Below, piece by piece: positions 35,904 through 43,679 of a DNA stretch of 64,000 nucleotides. How positions within the stretch are numbered: position 1 is the stretch's first letter; each line of letters begins with the position of its first letter. The notes beneath the pieces are model-generated. The model worked only from the letters and a program-made list of their open reading frames with translations. It searched no databases and had not been told where the DNA came from. This stretch comes from Massilia sp. NR 4-1 (GTDB lineage Bacteria; Pseudomonadota; Gammaproteobacteria; Burkholderiales; Burkholderiaceae_D), in assembly GCF_001191005.1 (NCBI RefSeq), contig NZ_CP012201.1, forward strand, positions 3,286,001 through 3,350,000. The letters run 5' to 3'. The position numbers and the translations under genes are program-made.

Positions 35904-36224
35904 CTACTGCTGCAGATCCCAAACAGCCGGCTCCTGATACTCACCTGGGTTATCGAACGCGGGACTCTTGCTGTCGTTCATATATTTGGCGAACAGCTGG
36001 GGACGCGAGGCCACGCCCAGCTTGCGGTAGATCGACAGGGTCTGCTGTTTCACGGTAGCAGTCCCCTTGCCTAAAATGATAGCCACTTCAGGCAGGCTTT
36101 TGCCGGCCAGCAGCCAATGGCAGACTTGCGCCTCGCATGGGCTGAGCTGGCGTTGGTAGGCGTAGGTATTCTCCGTTTCCACTACTGAACTACATGACGC
36201 ATCGGGGGGCATGGACTTGGCCAT
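35904..36224 (-). CDS. Small LuxR-type HTH protein
   Basis: This 106-residue protein is little more than a LuxR/GerE helix-turn-helix domain (about residues 26-84: LSPCEAQVCHWLLAGKSLPEVAIILGKGTATVKQQTLSIYRKLGVASRPQLF). It has no receiver or autoinducer-binding domain. GGAG lies 10-13 nt before the ATG. It sits between the T6SS cassette and argS on the same strand, so it could regulate either neighbour. Confidence 0.75.
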   Translation of the reverse strand: MAKSMPPDASCSSVVETENTYAYQRQLSPCEAQVCHWLLAGKSLPEVAIILGKGTATVKQQTLSIYRKLGVASRPQLFAKYMNDSKSPAFDNPGEYQEPAVWDLQQ

Positions 36225-36442
36225 GAGTAATTGTCTCCTATCAATTTTGCTTTTTTGAAGAAGACAGCGCCGCCTTTTTTCTACCCAGGCGTGACGGCGC
36301 TGCCGCTAGGTGACTGTTGCTTGAATCCTTATTGTAAGTAGCACAATTTGAATAAAATCTATTCAAATGTATCAAAACGATAATTATTATTAGCTTTTGA
36401 TGGCGCACTGCCCCCATAGCCGTCAAAAGTTTTGTCAAACAA

Positions 36443-38293
36443 CTACATCTTCTCAGGAACTGCAATGCCTAACAGGTATAAACCGCGTTCCAGCACCCGC
36501 CGCGCCAGCGCGCTGATCGCCAGCCGCGAAGCGCACAGCTCCGCGCTTTCAGCCGCCAGTACCGGGCAATCGAGGTAGAAGCGGCTGAAGGTCTGGGCCA
36601 GATTGAATACATAGTCGGCGATCTCGTTGGGCGCCAGGTTCGCCGCCGCCGAGGCCACCACTTCCGGGAAACGGGAACATTCGAACACCAGCGCGCGTTC
36701 GGCTTCGGCCGTGACCTGGATCGGCCCCGGCTGCAATTGCTGCGCGGCGGCACGCGCCAGGATGGAGCCGATGCGCACGCAGGCATATTGCACATACGGT
36801 CCAGTCTTGCCTTCGAAGGACACCATGCGCTCCGGATCGAAGATATAGCCGGAGATGCGGTAGCTCGACAGATCGGCGAATTTGACGGCGGCAATGCCCA
36901 CCAGACGCGCCAGCGTCTCCGCTTGCGCAGCCCGCGCCGCTTGGCCGAACTCGTCGGCCGCAGCGCCCTGCCCCGATCCGTCCGCAGCCAGCGCGCCGAG
37001 CCGCTCGCGCGCCTTGTCGATGGCGCCGTTCAGCAGGTCGGCCAGTTGCGCCACGCCGCCCTGGCGCGTCTTGTACGGTTTGCCGTCGACGCCGTTCACG
37101 GTGCCGAAGCCGGCATGCACCAGTTCCACGCCCGGCGCGTAGCCGGCCCGCCGCGCGGAGCGGAACACCTGCTCGAAATGCAGGGCCTGGCGCTGGTCGA
37201 CCACGTAGATGATGCGCGCCGGCGCCGTGCCGCTGTCGCGCACGCGGTGCAGGATCGTCGCCAGATCCGTCGTCGCATACAGGGCGGCGCCATCCGACTT
37301 GGCCAGCAGCAGCGGCGGCATCGGATGGGCGTCGCTATCCTCGGCCACTTCCACCACCAGCGCGCCCTCGCTTTCAATGCCGATGCCGCGCTCGCGCAGC
37401 TCGCTCAGCATGGGCGGGATCAGGGATTGCACATCGCTTTCGCCCAGCAGCAGGTCGAAATGCACGTCGAGCGCGGCGAAGTCCTGCTGCTGCACTTGCA
37501 GCGAGATGGAGCGGATAGCGCGCCACAGCGCGATATAGCCGGGGTGGCCGGCCTGCAGGGCCGCCGTCAATTCGCGCGCCTCGGCCATGCGCGCCGGATC
37601 GTCCTTGCAGGCCGCCGCCGCCAGCGGATACAGGCGCTGCAAGTCCTGCATGCCGAAGCCCAGGCTGGCCTCGTCCAGGCTGGCGGCGGCCAGTTCCGGC
37701 TGCGGCGCGAAGCAGGACAGCGATGGGAAATCGTGACGGATCTGGGCGATCAGCATGCCCATCTGCAGCCCCCAGTCGCCCAGGTGCACGTCGGAGACGG
37801 TATCGTGGCCCTGGGCGCGCAGGATGCGGCGCAGGCTCTCGCCGATAACCAGCGAGCGCAGATGGCCCACATGCAGCGGCTTGGCCACGTTTGGTCCGCC
37901 ATAGTCGAGCATGATGCGCTGCCGCGGCTCCTGCACGATGCTGCAGGCAGGGTCGGCCAGCTGGGCCTGGGCGTGGCGCGCCAGCAGCGCGGCCGACAGT
38001 TTCAGATTGATGAAGCCGGCGCCGGCCACCTCGACCGTATCGAAGCCGCCGCCGGCGCGCAGCTGTTCCGCCACCGCCGCTGCGATCTCGCGCGGCGGAC
38101 GGCCCAGGCTCTTGGCCAGCGGCAGAGCGCCATTGCATTGCAGCTCGCCCCATTCAGGCCGGCTGGCTCGGGCCGCGCGCGCAAAGCTGACCGGCAGCCC
38201 GCAGGCACGGAAGGCGTTTTCCAGCAGTTGATTGATTTCGCCGGCCAGCGTCAGGCCGGCCGGGGACGCCGCTTGTTTCTCGCTTTCTCTCAT
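36443..38293 (-). CDS. argS: Arginyl-tRNA synthetase, divergent copy beside the dpg operon
   Basis: This 616-residue class I synthetase has an N-terminal Add1-like domain (about 15-100), the HIGH motif HVGH (141-144) within LDYGGPNVAKPLHVGHLRS, the KMSKS-equivalent GKPYKTRQGGVAQLADLL, and the C-terminal anticodon domain (SFEGKTGPYVQYACVRIGSILARA to the end). GGPNVAKPLHVGH and DVHLGDWGLQMGMLI recall clostridial-type ArgRS rather than the betaproteobacterial form; this is from memory and needs a tree. The start at 38293 is chosen over a GTG at 38377, which has no ribosome site. It begins 104 nt after dpgC. Confidence 0.88.
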   Translation of the reverse strand: MRESEKQAASPAGLTLAGEINQLLENAFRACGLPVSFARAARASRPEWGELQCNGALPLAKSLGRPPREIAAAVAEQLRAGGGFDTVEVAGAGFINLKLSAALLARHAQAQLADPACSIVQEPRQRIMLDYGGPNVAKPLHVGHLRSLVIGESLRRILRAQGHDTVSDVHLGDWGLQMGMLIAQIRHDFPSLSCFAPQPELAAASLDEASLGFGMQDLQRLYPLAAAACKDDPARMAEARELTAALQAGHPGYIALWRAIRSISLQVQQQDFAALDVHFDLLLGESDVQSLIPPMLSELRERGIGIESEGALVVEVAEDSDAHPMPPLLLAKSDGAALYATTDLATILHRVRDSGTAPARIIYVVDQRQALHFEQVFRSARRAGYAPGVELVHAGFGTVNGVDGKPYKTRQGGVAQLADLLNGAIDKARERLGALAADGSGQGAAADEFGQAARAAQAETLARLVGIAAVKFADLSSYRISGYIFDPERMVSFEGKTGPYVQYACVRIGSILARAAAQQLQPGPIQVTAEAERALVFECSRFPEVVASAAANLAPNEIADYVFNLAQTFSRFYLDCPVLAAESAELCASRLAISALARRVLERGLYLLGIAVPEKM

Positions 38294-38344
38294 CGTTTTC
38301 TCTGGACATACGGTTACGGGACGGCGCGCCCGAGCCGATGCTGA

Positions 38345-38400
38345 TGACGCGCCGCAATTGTTTTTTCTATAATACACAATTTGCGCGCGGCGGCGCGTCA
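38345..38400. repeat. Interrupted inverted repeat at the dpgC end / argS upstream region
   Basis: TGACGCGCCGCAATTG (38345-38360) is repeated in inverse orientation up to 38400, but the right arm has an 8-nt GC insertion (TGCGCGCG). The arms flank an AT-rich core containing TATTATAG on the minus strand. The right arm includes the dpgC stop codon. It could be an operator, a promoter or a processed hairpin; no T-run follows on the minus strand, so it is not a standard terminator. Confidence 0.6.
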
Positions 38401-39771
38401 GGCTGGTTTGCGCCGCATCCAGAACTGTTCGAGGTTGCGAATAATTTCCGTGCCATACATGCAGCGCGCCTGTTCGCGGCAGAAGGTCGCCAGATAGCTG
38501 CGGAACTGCTCCAGCGGTTCGGTCGCATGACGGAAGGCCTTGCGGTTGCTGACGATGCCGTGCGAACCCAGGTCCACCATCGAGGCCACGCCGCGCTCGA
38601 TGGCCGCGTCCATCTCCGCTGCCGCCACCACCTCATCGACCAGCAGGCGCCCCTCGACGCTATCGGCCGCCACCTTGTGGTTGCTGTAGATCAGGCGGTT
38701 CGCCAGGCGCCGCCCGACATACTGCGGCAGGCGCAGATTGGCGATGCCGGGGATGAAGCCTTCGGAGCGCGCCGGCAGCGAGAGGAAGGCCGTCTCTTCG
38801 GCGATGACGTGGTCGCAGACCAGCAGCAGTTGGCAACCGCCGCCGATGGCGTGGGTATCCACCGCCGCCAGCCAGGGCTTCTCCAGTCCCAGATCGGGAG
38901 CGTCGGCCCAGGGCGAACCGCCGCCCCACAGCCCCCGGTGCAGCTTGCTGACCAGGCCCAGTTCGCGCACCACATAGAACAGGAAGGGCAGTTGGCCCGC
39001 ATACAGCTTGCTCAGGTTCACGCCGGAACAGAAGACGCGGCGGCCACGGTATTTTTCATGCGCCATAAAGCCGCCGCGCAGCAAGCCGACCTCGCTGCCC
39101 TCGTCGAGCAGCACAATGTCCACGGCCAGTTCCATGGCCTGCACCAGTTCTTCGTCCTCGGCATTCAGGCAGCGCGGATTGCACAAGGTCAGCTGCCCCT
39201 GCCGGCCCTGCCGCTGCAGTTGCACCAGTCCCAGATCCAGCAGTTGGCCCGCCTGGTAGACTGGCAGCAGCTCCTGCGCGCGCGGCAGCGGCAGGCGCAT
39301 CGCCGCCATCAGGTGGCGGCCCACTTGCTGCTGGCCCAGCCACTGCGCCAGCACCAGGCCCAGGCTCAATTCATGGCCCAGCTTGTCGTGCAGGGACAAT
39401 TCCGCATCGGCCGCCAGTTGCGCCGGCGTCGGCAGCAAGCCGGGGAAGCGGGCGGCGGCCAGCGCCAGCAAGGCGTCCACCCGCAGCGCCTCGGTATAGT
39501 CCTTGGTCAGCAGGCGGTACAGGGTTTCGCCGTGCGCCGCGACCTGGGCCGCGCGCGCTTCGGCCACGGCCTCGCGCACCTGCCGGACCAGGAGCCGCTG
39601 CGGCTCGCCCCAGGCGGCGCGCGGCGGCAGCGCGGCCAGCATCGCCTCGCCTTGCGCACACCAGTGGCGCAGCGCTTCGCAGGCATCGTCCTGCCATTGC
39701 GGCGCGGGCTGGGGCGCGCGCCGCAGCCAGTCCACCAGATCCGGTGCGGCATCCATCGCATCGCGCGCCAT
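38398..39771 (-). CDS. dpgC: DpgC-like 3,5-dihydroxyphenylacetyl-CoA 1,2-dioxygenase
   Basis: This 457-residue protein matches DpgC, the cofactor-free crotonase-fold oxygenase that turns 3,5-dihydroxyphenylacetyl-CoA into 3,5-dihydroxyphenylglyoxylate. An N-terminal helical domain (about 1-210) precedes the crotonase domain. Diagnostic stretches are KYRGRRVFCSGVNLSKLYAGQLPFLFYVVRELGLVSKLHRGL (240-281), HAIGGGCQLLLVCDHVIAEETAFLSLPARSEGFIPGIANLRLPQYVGRRLANR (307-359) and the C-terminal FCREQARCMYGTEIIRNLEQFW. It is the last gene of the operon before argS, 2 nt after maoC. Confidence 0.88.
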   Translation of the reverse strand: MARDAMDAAPDLVDWLRRAPQPAPQWQDDACEALRHWCAQGEAMLAALPPRAAWGEPQRLLVRQVREAVAEARAAQVAAHGETLYRLLTKDYTEALRVDALLALAAARFPGLLPTPAQLAADAELSLHDKLGHELSLGLVLAQWLGQQQVGRHLMAAMRLPLPRAQELLPVYQAGQLLDLGLVQLQRQGRQGQLTLCNPRCLNAEDEELVQAMELAVDIVLLDEGSEVGLLRGGFMAHEKYRGRRVFCSGVNLSKLYAGQLPFLFYVVRELGLVSKLHRGLWGGGSPWADAPDLGLEKPWLAAVDTHAIGGGCQLLLVCDHVIAEETAFLSLPARSEGFIPGIANLRLPQYVGRRLANRLIYSNHKVAADSVEGRLLVDEVVAAAEMDAAIERGVASMVDLGSHGIVSNRKAFRHATEPLEQFRSYLATFCREQARCMYGTEIIRNLEQFWMRRKPA

Positions 39772-39773
39772 GG

Positions 39774-40292
39774 CTAGTAATCCATCTTGTCGTCGACGGC
39801 GTGGCCGCGCTTGGGCACCAGCACGGTGCGCCGGTATTCGCAGACCACTACGCCATGCTGGTTCTTGCCGATGGTCTTGACCTCGACCACACCGGCATGC
39901 GGCCGCGACTGCGATTCGCGCTTGGACAGCACTTCCGTTTCGCCATACAAGGTATCGCCCGCGAACAGCGGAGCCGGCATGCGGATATCGGTCCAGCCCA
40001 GATTGGCGATGGCCTTCTGGCTGATATCGCTGACGCTCATGCCGCCCAGCACCGAGACCGTGAAGCCGCTGGCAATGATGGTGCGGCCGAATTCGGTCGC
40101 CTTGCCGTACTCATTATCGAAGTGCAGTGGATGGGTATTCATGGTCAGCAGGCTGAACCAGATATTGTCGGCCTCGGTGATCGAGCGGCCGGGACGGTGC
40201 TGGTACACATGGCCGATCTCGAAGTCCTCGAAATAACGGCCATAGCTGGCGCGGAAGACATTGGGGGCGACTTCTTTCATCTCTCTGCTCAT
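39774..40292 (-). CDS. MaoC-type (R)-hydratase, mesaconyl-CoA-hydratase-like
   Basis: This 172-residue hot-dog-fold hydratase/dehydratase acts on acyl-CoA. The hydratase-2 motif is ITEADNIWFSLLTMNTHPLHFDNEYGKATEFGRTII, with the catalytic Asp/His pair, and LGWTDIRMPAPLFAGDTLYGETEVLSKRESQSRP follows. This pattern resembles mesaconyl-CoA hydratases, which work together with malyl-CoA-type lyases; a CitE-type lyase is two genes upstream. Its start overlaps the upstream stop by 4 nt (ATGA). Confidence 0.85.
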   Translation of the reverse strand: MSREMKEVAPNVFRASYGRYFEDFEIGHVYQHRPGRSITEADNIWFSLLTMNTHPLHFDNEYGKATEFGRTIIASGFTVSVLGGMSVSDISQKAIANLGWTDIRMPAPLFAGDTLYGETEVLSKRESQSRPHAGVVEVKTIGKNQHGVVVCEYRRTVLVPKRGHAVDDKMDY

Positions 40293-41272
40293 TGCTGTTC
40301 GGCTCCATAGGATGGGATATTGCGGTGGTCCAGGCCCAGCTTCTCGATCAGATGCGCGACTGCCAGCAGGTCGAGGAAGGCATGGCCGGTGGAAGAAAAC
40401 ACGGTTCTTTGCGGCTGCAGCCAGGCAGGGTCCTGCGCGGCCAGGCGCTCCAGCGTGTAGGCGCCGTGGTGCAGCGGTCCCGCCTCTTCCAGCGCGGTCT
40501 GCATGTCCTCGACGATGACGATGGAGCCGCGCGCCAGCACCTCGGCTGGAATCTCGCGCGACTGCGGCGTATGGTTGCCGAAGCAGTTGATGTGCAGGCC
40601 GGGACGCCGCAGGTCGGCGCTACCCAACAGGGGCAGGCTGGCCGTGGTGGCGGTGCTGACGATGTCCGCGTCGTCCGCCGCTTCCTGCGCGCTGGCGCAG
40701 GCTTGCAATTCAATCTGCGGGAACTGCGGCTGATGCTTGCGCACGAAGGCCGCCACCCGATGCGGATTGCGCGAATAGACCTTGACCCGCCGCAGCGGGC
40801 GCACCGCCGCCACGGCACGCAGCTGCACCAGGGCTTGCGTGCCGCTGCCGATCAGTCCCAGCACGCTGGCATCGGGCCGCGCGCACATATCGGTGACGAA
40901 GGCCGCCACGGCCGCGCACTTCAGATGGGTGACGGCGTCGCCGTCCAGGATGGCGAGCGGCCGGCCGCTGCGGGCGCAAAAGGCGGCCACCAGCGCATGC
41001 ACGCTTTTCAGCGCTGGATCGCTTTGCGGGATCACGGCGCCCAGCTTGGCCACGAACAAGCCATGCCGCTCGCTATGGGCCGGCATCGTGTCGAAGGCGA
41101 AGAAGGGTTCCTCGCGCTGGATGCTGCTGCGCAGCGGAACGGTGACGCCATCCAGGCCGGCGGCATAGGCGCTGCGCATGGTATGCGCGAGGCCGGCAAT
41201 ATCGCCGGCGGCGGCCAGGGTGGCGTAGTCCAGGCAAGCCAGGGCTTCGGCGCGCTTCAGTTCAGCGTGCAT
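40289..41272 (-). CDS. Ornithine cyclodeaminase / mu-crystallin family protein
   Basis: This 327-residue protein has the two-domain OCD fold. A dimerisation part holds LFVAKLGAVIPQSDPALKSVHALVAAFCARSGRPLAILDGDAVTHLKCAA. A Rossmann domain follows with GLIGSGTQALVQLRAV and VKVYSRNPHRVAAFV. The C-terminal INCFGNHTPQSREIPAEVLARGSIVIVED is typical. Members act as cyclodeaminases, ketimine reductases or amino-acid dehydrogenases with NAD(P)H; which applies here is unclear. It overlaps the CitE-type gene by 16 nt. Confidence 0.82.
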   Translation of the reverse strand: MHAELKRAEALACLDYATLAAAGDIAGLAHTMRSAYAAGLDGVTVPLRSSIQREEPFFAFDTMPAHSERHGLFVAKLGAVIPQSDPALKSVHALVAAFCARSGRPLAILDGDAVTHLKCAAVAAFVTDMCARPDASVLGLIGSGTQALVQLRAVAAVRPLRRVKVYSRNPHRVAAFVRKHQPQFPQIELQACASAQEAADDADIVSTATTASLPLLGSADLRRPGLHINCFGNHTPQSREIPAEVLARGSIVIVEDMQTALEEAGPLHHGAYTLERLAAQDPAWLQPQRTVFSSTGHAFLDLLAVAHLIEKLGLDHRNIPSYGAEQQ

Positions 41273-42126
41273 GCGGCATCTCCTTGGGAATATTGGTACA
41301 GGTTCAGCATCTTGCGCGCACGCGCCACAAAGGGCGGCGCAATGACGCGGCCGTCGACGACGGAAAAGCCGGTATGCGCCTCGGCATAGGCGCTGATGGT
41401 GCCGAGGCAGGCTTGCAGTTCATCCTCCGGCAAGGCGAAGATGCGCTTGACCACGGCCACCTGGTTGGGATGCACCACGGCGCGCGCGGTAAAGCCTTCG
41501 GCCCGGCCGTCCAGGCAATCCTGCTCGAAGGCCGCCAAGTTCATGATGTCGGCGCCGCTGCCGAAATTGGCCGTGTCGATGGCAGCGATGCCGCGCTGGG
41601 CGCAGGCGGCGCAGAAGCGCCCGCGCGCATACGCCAGGTAGGCGGCATTGCTGCGGTAAAGCGATGCGCCCATATCGACGCGGCCGAACATCATGGCGTC
41701 GCTGAGGGCGGCGATCGCCTCCAGCTGCTCCACGCCGCCGGGCGTTTCGATAATGGGCACGACGCGCAGCGCCTGCCCGCCTTCGCGCAGCACCGTGCGG
41801 CATAGCCGGATTTCAAAATCCGACTCCACCTTCGGCAGCTGCACGAAAAGCAGGCTGTCCGGCTGGCGGCGCAGGAAGGCGTCCAGTGCCGCCAGGTCCT
41901 GCAGGCCGGCCAGCGACATCAGGCTGTTGATGCGCAGGCCGAAGCGCAGGCCGCGCGCCAGCAGCGGTCCCAGTTCCAGCTGCGCCAGCATGGCGCGCGC
42001 CGCTTCCTTGTCGCGTGCATGCACCGCATCTTCCAGATCCAGGATCACCACATCGCTGCCGAAGCTGGGATCGGCGGCCTGCGGGTTGAACTTCAATATA
42101 GAGGTGTTGAGATAAGCGATGTCCAT
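41257..42126 (-). CDS. CitE-family CoA-ester lyase (HpcH/HpaI aldolase superfamily)
   Basis: This 289-residue TIM-barrel enzyme belongs to the malyl-CoA/citryl-CoA lyase family, which reversibly joins an acyl-CoA to an alpha-keto acid. Motifs are VILDLEDAVHARDKEAAR (metal/CoA region), FGLRINSLMS, VVPIIETPGGVEQLEAI (metal-binding Glu) and MFGRVDMGAS (metal-binding Asp). No citrate lyase subunits lie near. Next to dpgC, whose product is an aryl alpha-keto acid, a biosynthetic Claisen-type condensation is attractive (inference). Confidence 0.82.
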   Translation of the reverse strand: MDIAYLNTSILKFNPQAADPSFGSDVVILDLEDAVHARDKEAARAMLAQLELGPLLARGLRFGLRINSLMSLAGLQDLAALDAFLRRQPDSLLFVQLPKVESDFEIRLCRTVLREGGQALRVVPIIETPGGVEQLEAIAALSDAMMFGRVDMGASLYRSNAAYLAYARGRFCAACAQRGIAAIDTANFGSGADIMNLAAFEQDCLDGRAEGFTARAVVHPNQVAVVKRIFALPEDELQACLGTISAYAEAHTGFSVVDGRVIAPPFVARARKMLNLYQYSQGDAACTLN

Positions 42127-42141
42127 GCGGCCTCCTTGCGC

Positions 42142-42876
42142 TTACTGGGCCGCGCCGGGCAGCCTGGCGTAGCAGCGGTGCTGGGCCGCCAGGAAGTGGC
42201 CCACGCTGTCCTCATACGCGCTGGCATAGGACTCCTCCAGCAGGCGGCGGCCAAGCTGCGTGGCAACCATGCTGTTGGACGCCGTATGCGCCGCGATGGC
42301 CGCCACCTGCTGTGCAAAGCTGGCGGCAGGACAGACGGTATCAGCCAGACCCTGGGCCAGGGCGGTATAGGCATCCACAACGCCGTTCAGCAACAGCAGG
42401 CGGCGCGCCTGGCGCAATCCGATCTGGCGCGCCAGGCGGAACACGCCCATGCCGGGCAGATGACCCTGCGCCAGCTCAGGCACGGCGAAGCTGCTCCTTT
42501 CGCTGGCCAGGCAGGCATCGGCCCCCAGCGCGATCTCGAAATGGATGCCGCTGCACACGCCATCCACCAGGGCCACGCTGGGCGGCGCCAGTTCGCGGAA
42601 GCGCTGCAGCAGCTGCTCACGCTTGCCGTACAGGCGCAACTCCGGTAGGCCGGCGGCGGTGCCACGCGCCAGTCCCAGACCATGGAAGACGATCAGGCGG
42701 CAAGCGGCATCGGCCTCGATGCGCTGCAGGGCATCTTCCAGCCGCGCCAGCAACGCCGCGTCCTGCAGCGCACCGGCATCCTCGGCCTGGCAGTCGACCA
42801 GCATTACGCCCGGCAGTTGGCGGATCGCGTCCAGCCCCTGGGCTTCTTCATTATGCTCAGCTATCAGTTTCAGCAT
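42142..42876 (-). CDS. dpgB: DpgB-like enoyl-CoA hydratase homologue
   Basis: This 244-residue crotonase-fold protein fits DpgB, which assists DpgA in forming and aromatising 3,5-dihydroxyphenylacetyl-CoA. The crotonase core appears as RLIVFHGLGLARG, VALVDGVCSGIHFEIALGADACLASERSSFAVPELAQGHLPGMGVFRLARQIG. The N-terminus is more divergent than in DpgD. It lies 38 nt after the SDR gene and 15 nt before the CitE-type gene. Confidence 0.75.
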   Translation of the reverse strand: MLKLIAEHNEEAQGLDAIRQLPGVMLVDCQAEDAGALQDAALLARLEDALQRIEADAACRLIVFHGLGLARGTAAGLPELRLYGKREQLLQRFRELAPPSVALVDGVCSGIHFEIALGADACLASERSSFAVPELAQGHLPGMGVFRLARQIGLRQARRLLLLNGVVDAYTALAQGLADTVCPAASFAQQVAAIAAHTASNSMVATQLGRRLLEESYASAYEDSVGHFLAAQHRCYARLPGAAQ

Positions 42877-42914
42877 GACAGATATCCTTTATATGGTTGA
42901 ATGCGGCGCCGGCC

Positions 42915-43679
42915 TCAGATGACGCTATCGCCGCCGTCGATGACGATGTGGCCGCCCGTCATCCACGACGATTCCTCCGAGGCGAGGAAAACGGCCGCCC
43001 CGGCCATGTCTTCCGGCATGCCGGTGCGGCCCAGCGGCAGCTCCTTGGAACGTTCGCGCCACAGCGCCGGCTGGTCGCGCCATTGGTGGGCATTGCCGTT
43101 GGTCGCGGTCAGCCCCGGCGACAGGGTGTTGACGCGGATGCCATGCGGCGCCAGCTCCAGCGCGGCGCTCTTGCCCAGCATCGCCAGCGCGGCCTTGCTG
43201 CACTGGTAGGAGCTGAGACGGCTGATCGCCTTGAAGGCGCTGACCGAGGCGATGTTGATCACGCTGCCGCCGGCCTGGCGCTGGATATTGGTACGCGCGA
43301 AGCGCTGCGTGGCAAAGAAGGGAAAGCGGCTGTTGACCTGGAAGGAGCGCTCATAATCCTCGCGCGAATGCTCAAGGAAGGAAGTCTTGATGACGACGCC
43401 CACATTGTTGACCAGGATGTCGGCCGCCCCCAGCGTGGAATCGGCCGCCGCGAACAGGCGTTCGACCGCATCCTCGTCCTGGCAGGCCAGTTGCAGCCAC
43501 TCCACGCGCCGGCCTTGCTGTGCCGCCTCCGCAGCCAGTTGCTGCGCGCCCTCGACATGCCGGTAGGCTGTCACCAGCAGGTCGGCGCCCTCGCGCACAA
43601 AGGCGCGCGCGATGGCCAATCCGATGCCGTTCGAAGCGCCGGTGACGATGGCCTTCTTGCCCGCCAGCCGGCCGCTCAT
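42915..43679 (-). CDS. Short-chain dehydrogenase/reductase
   Basis: This 254-residue classical SDR has the cofactor motif TGASNGIG, the NNVG structural motif, the catalytic Ser in INIASVSAF and the YQCSK active site. The C-terminal IDGGDSVI is standard. It probably reduces a ketone, or oxidises an alcohol, of the pathway product. The start at 43679 forms a 4-nt ATGA overlap with the TauD-like gene, which decides against longer frames. Confidence 0.9.
   Translation of the reverse strand: MSGRLAGKKAIVTGASNGIGLAIARAFVREGADLLVTAYRHVEGAQQLAAEAAQQGRRVEWLQLACQDEDAVERLFAAADSTLGAADILVNNVGVVIKTSFLEHSREDYERSFQVNSRFPFFATQRFARTNIQRQAGGSVINIASVSAFKAISRLSSYQCSKAALAMLGKSAALELAPHGIRVNTLSPGLTATNGNAHQWRDQPALWRERSKELPLGRTGMPEDMAGAAVFLASEESSWMTGGHIVIDGGDSVI

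Noticed and set aside
36241..36465. A 74-codon minus-strand frame between argS and the LuxR-type gene
   Set aside because: No ribosome site, no recognisable domain, and it overlaps the argS end.
36737..38344. A 535-codon + strand open frame
   Set aside because: Antisense of argS; composition typical of a shadow frame.
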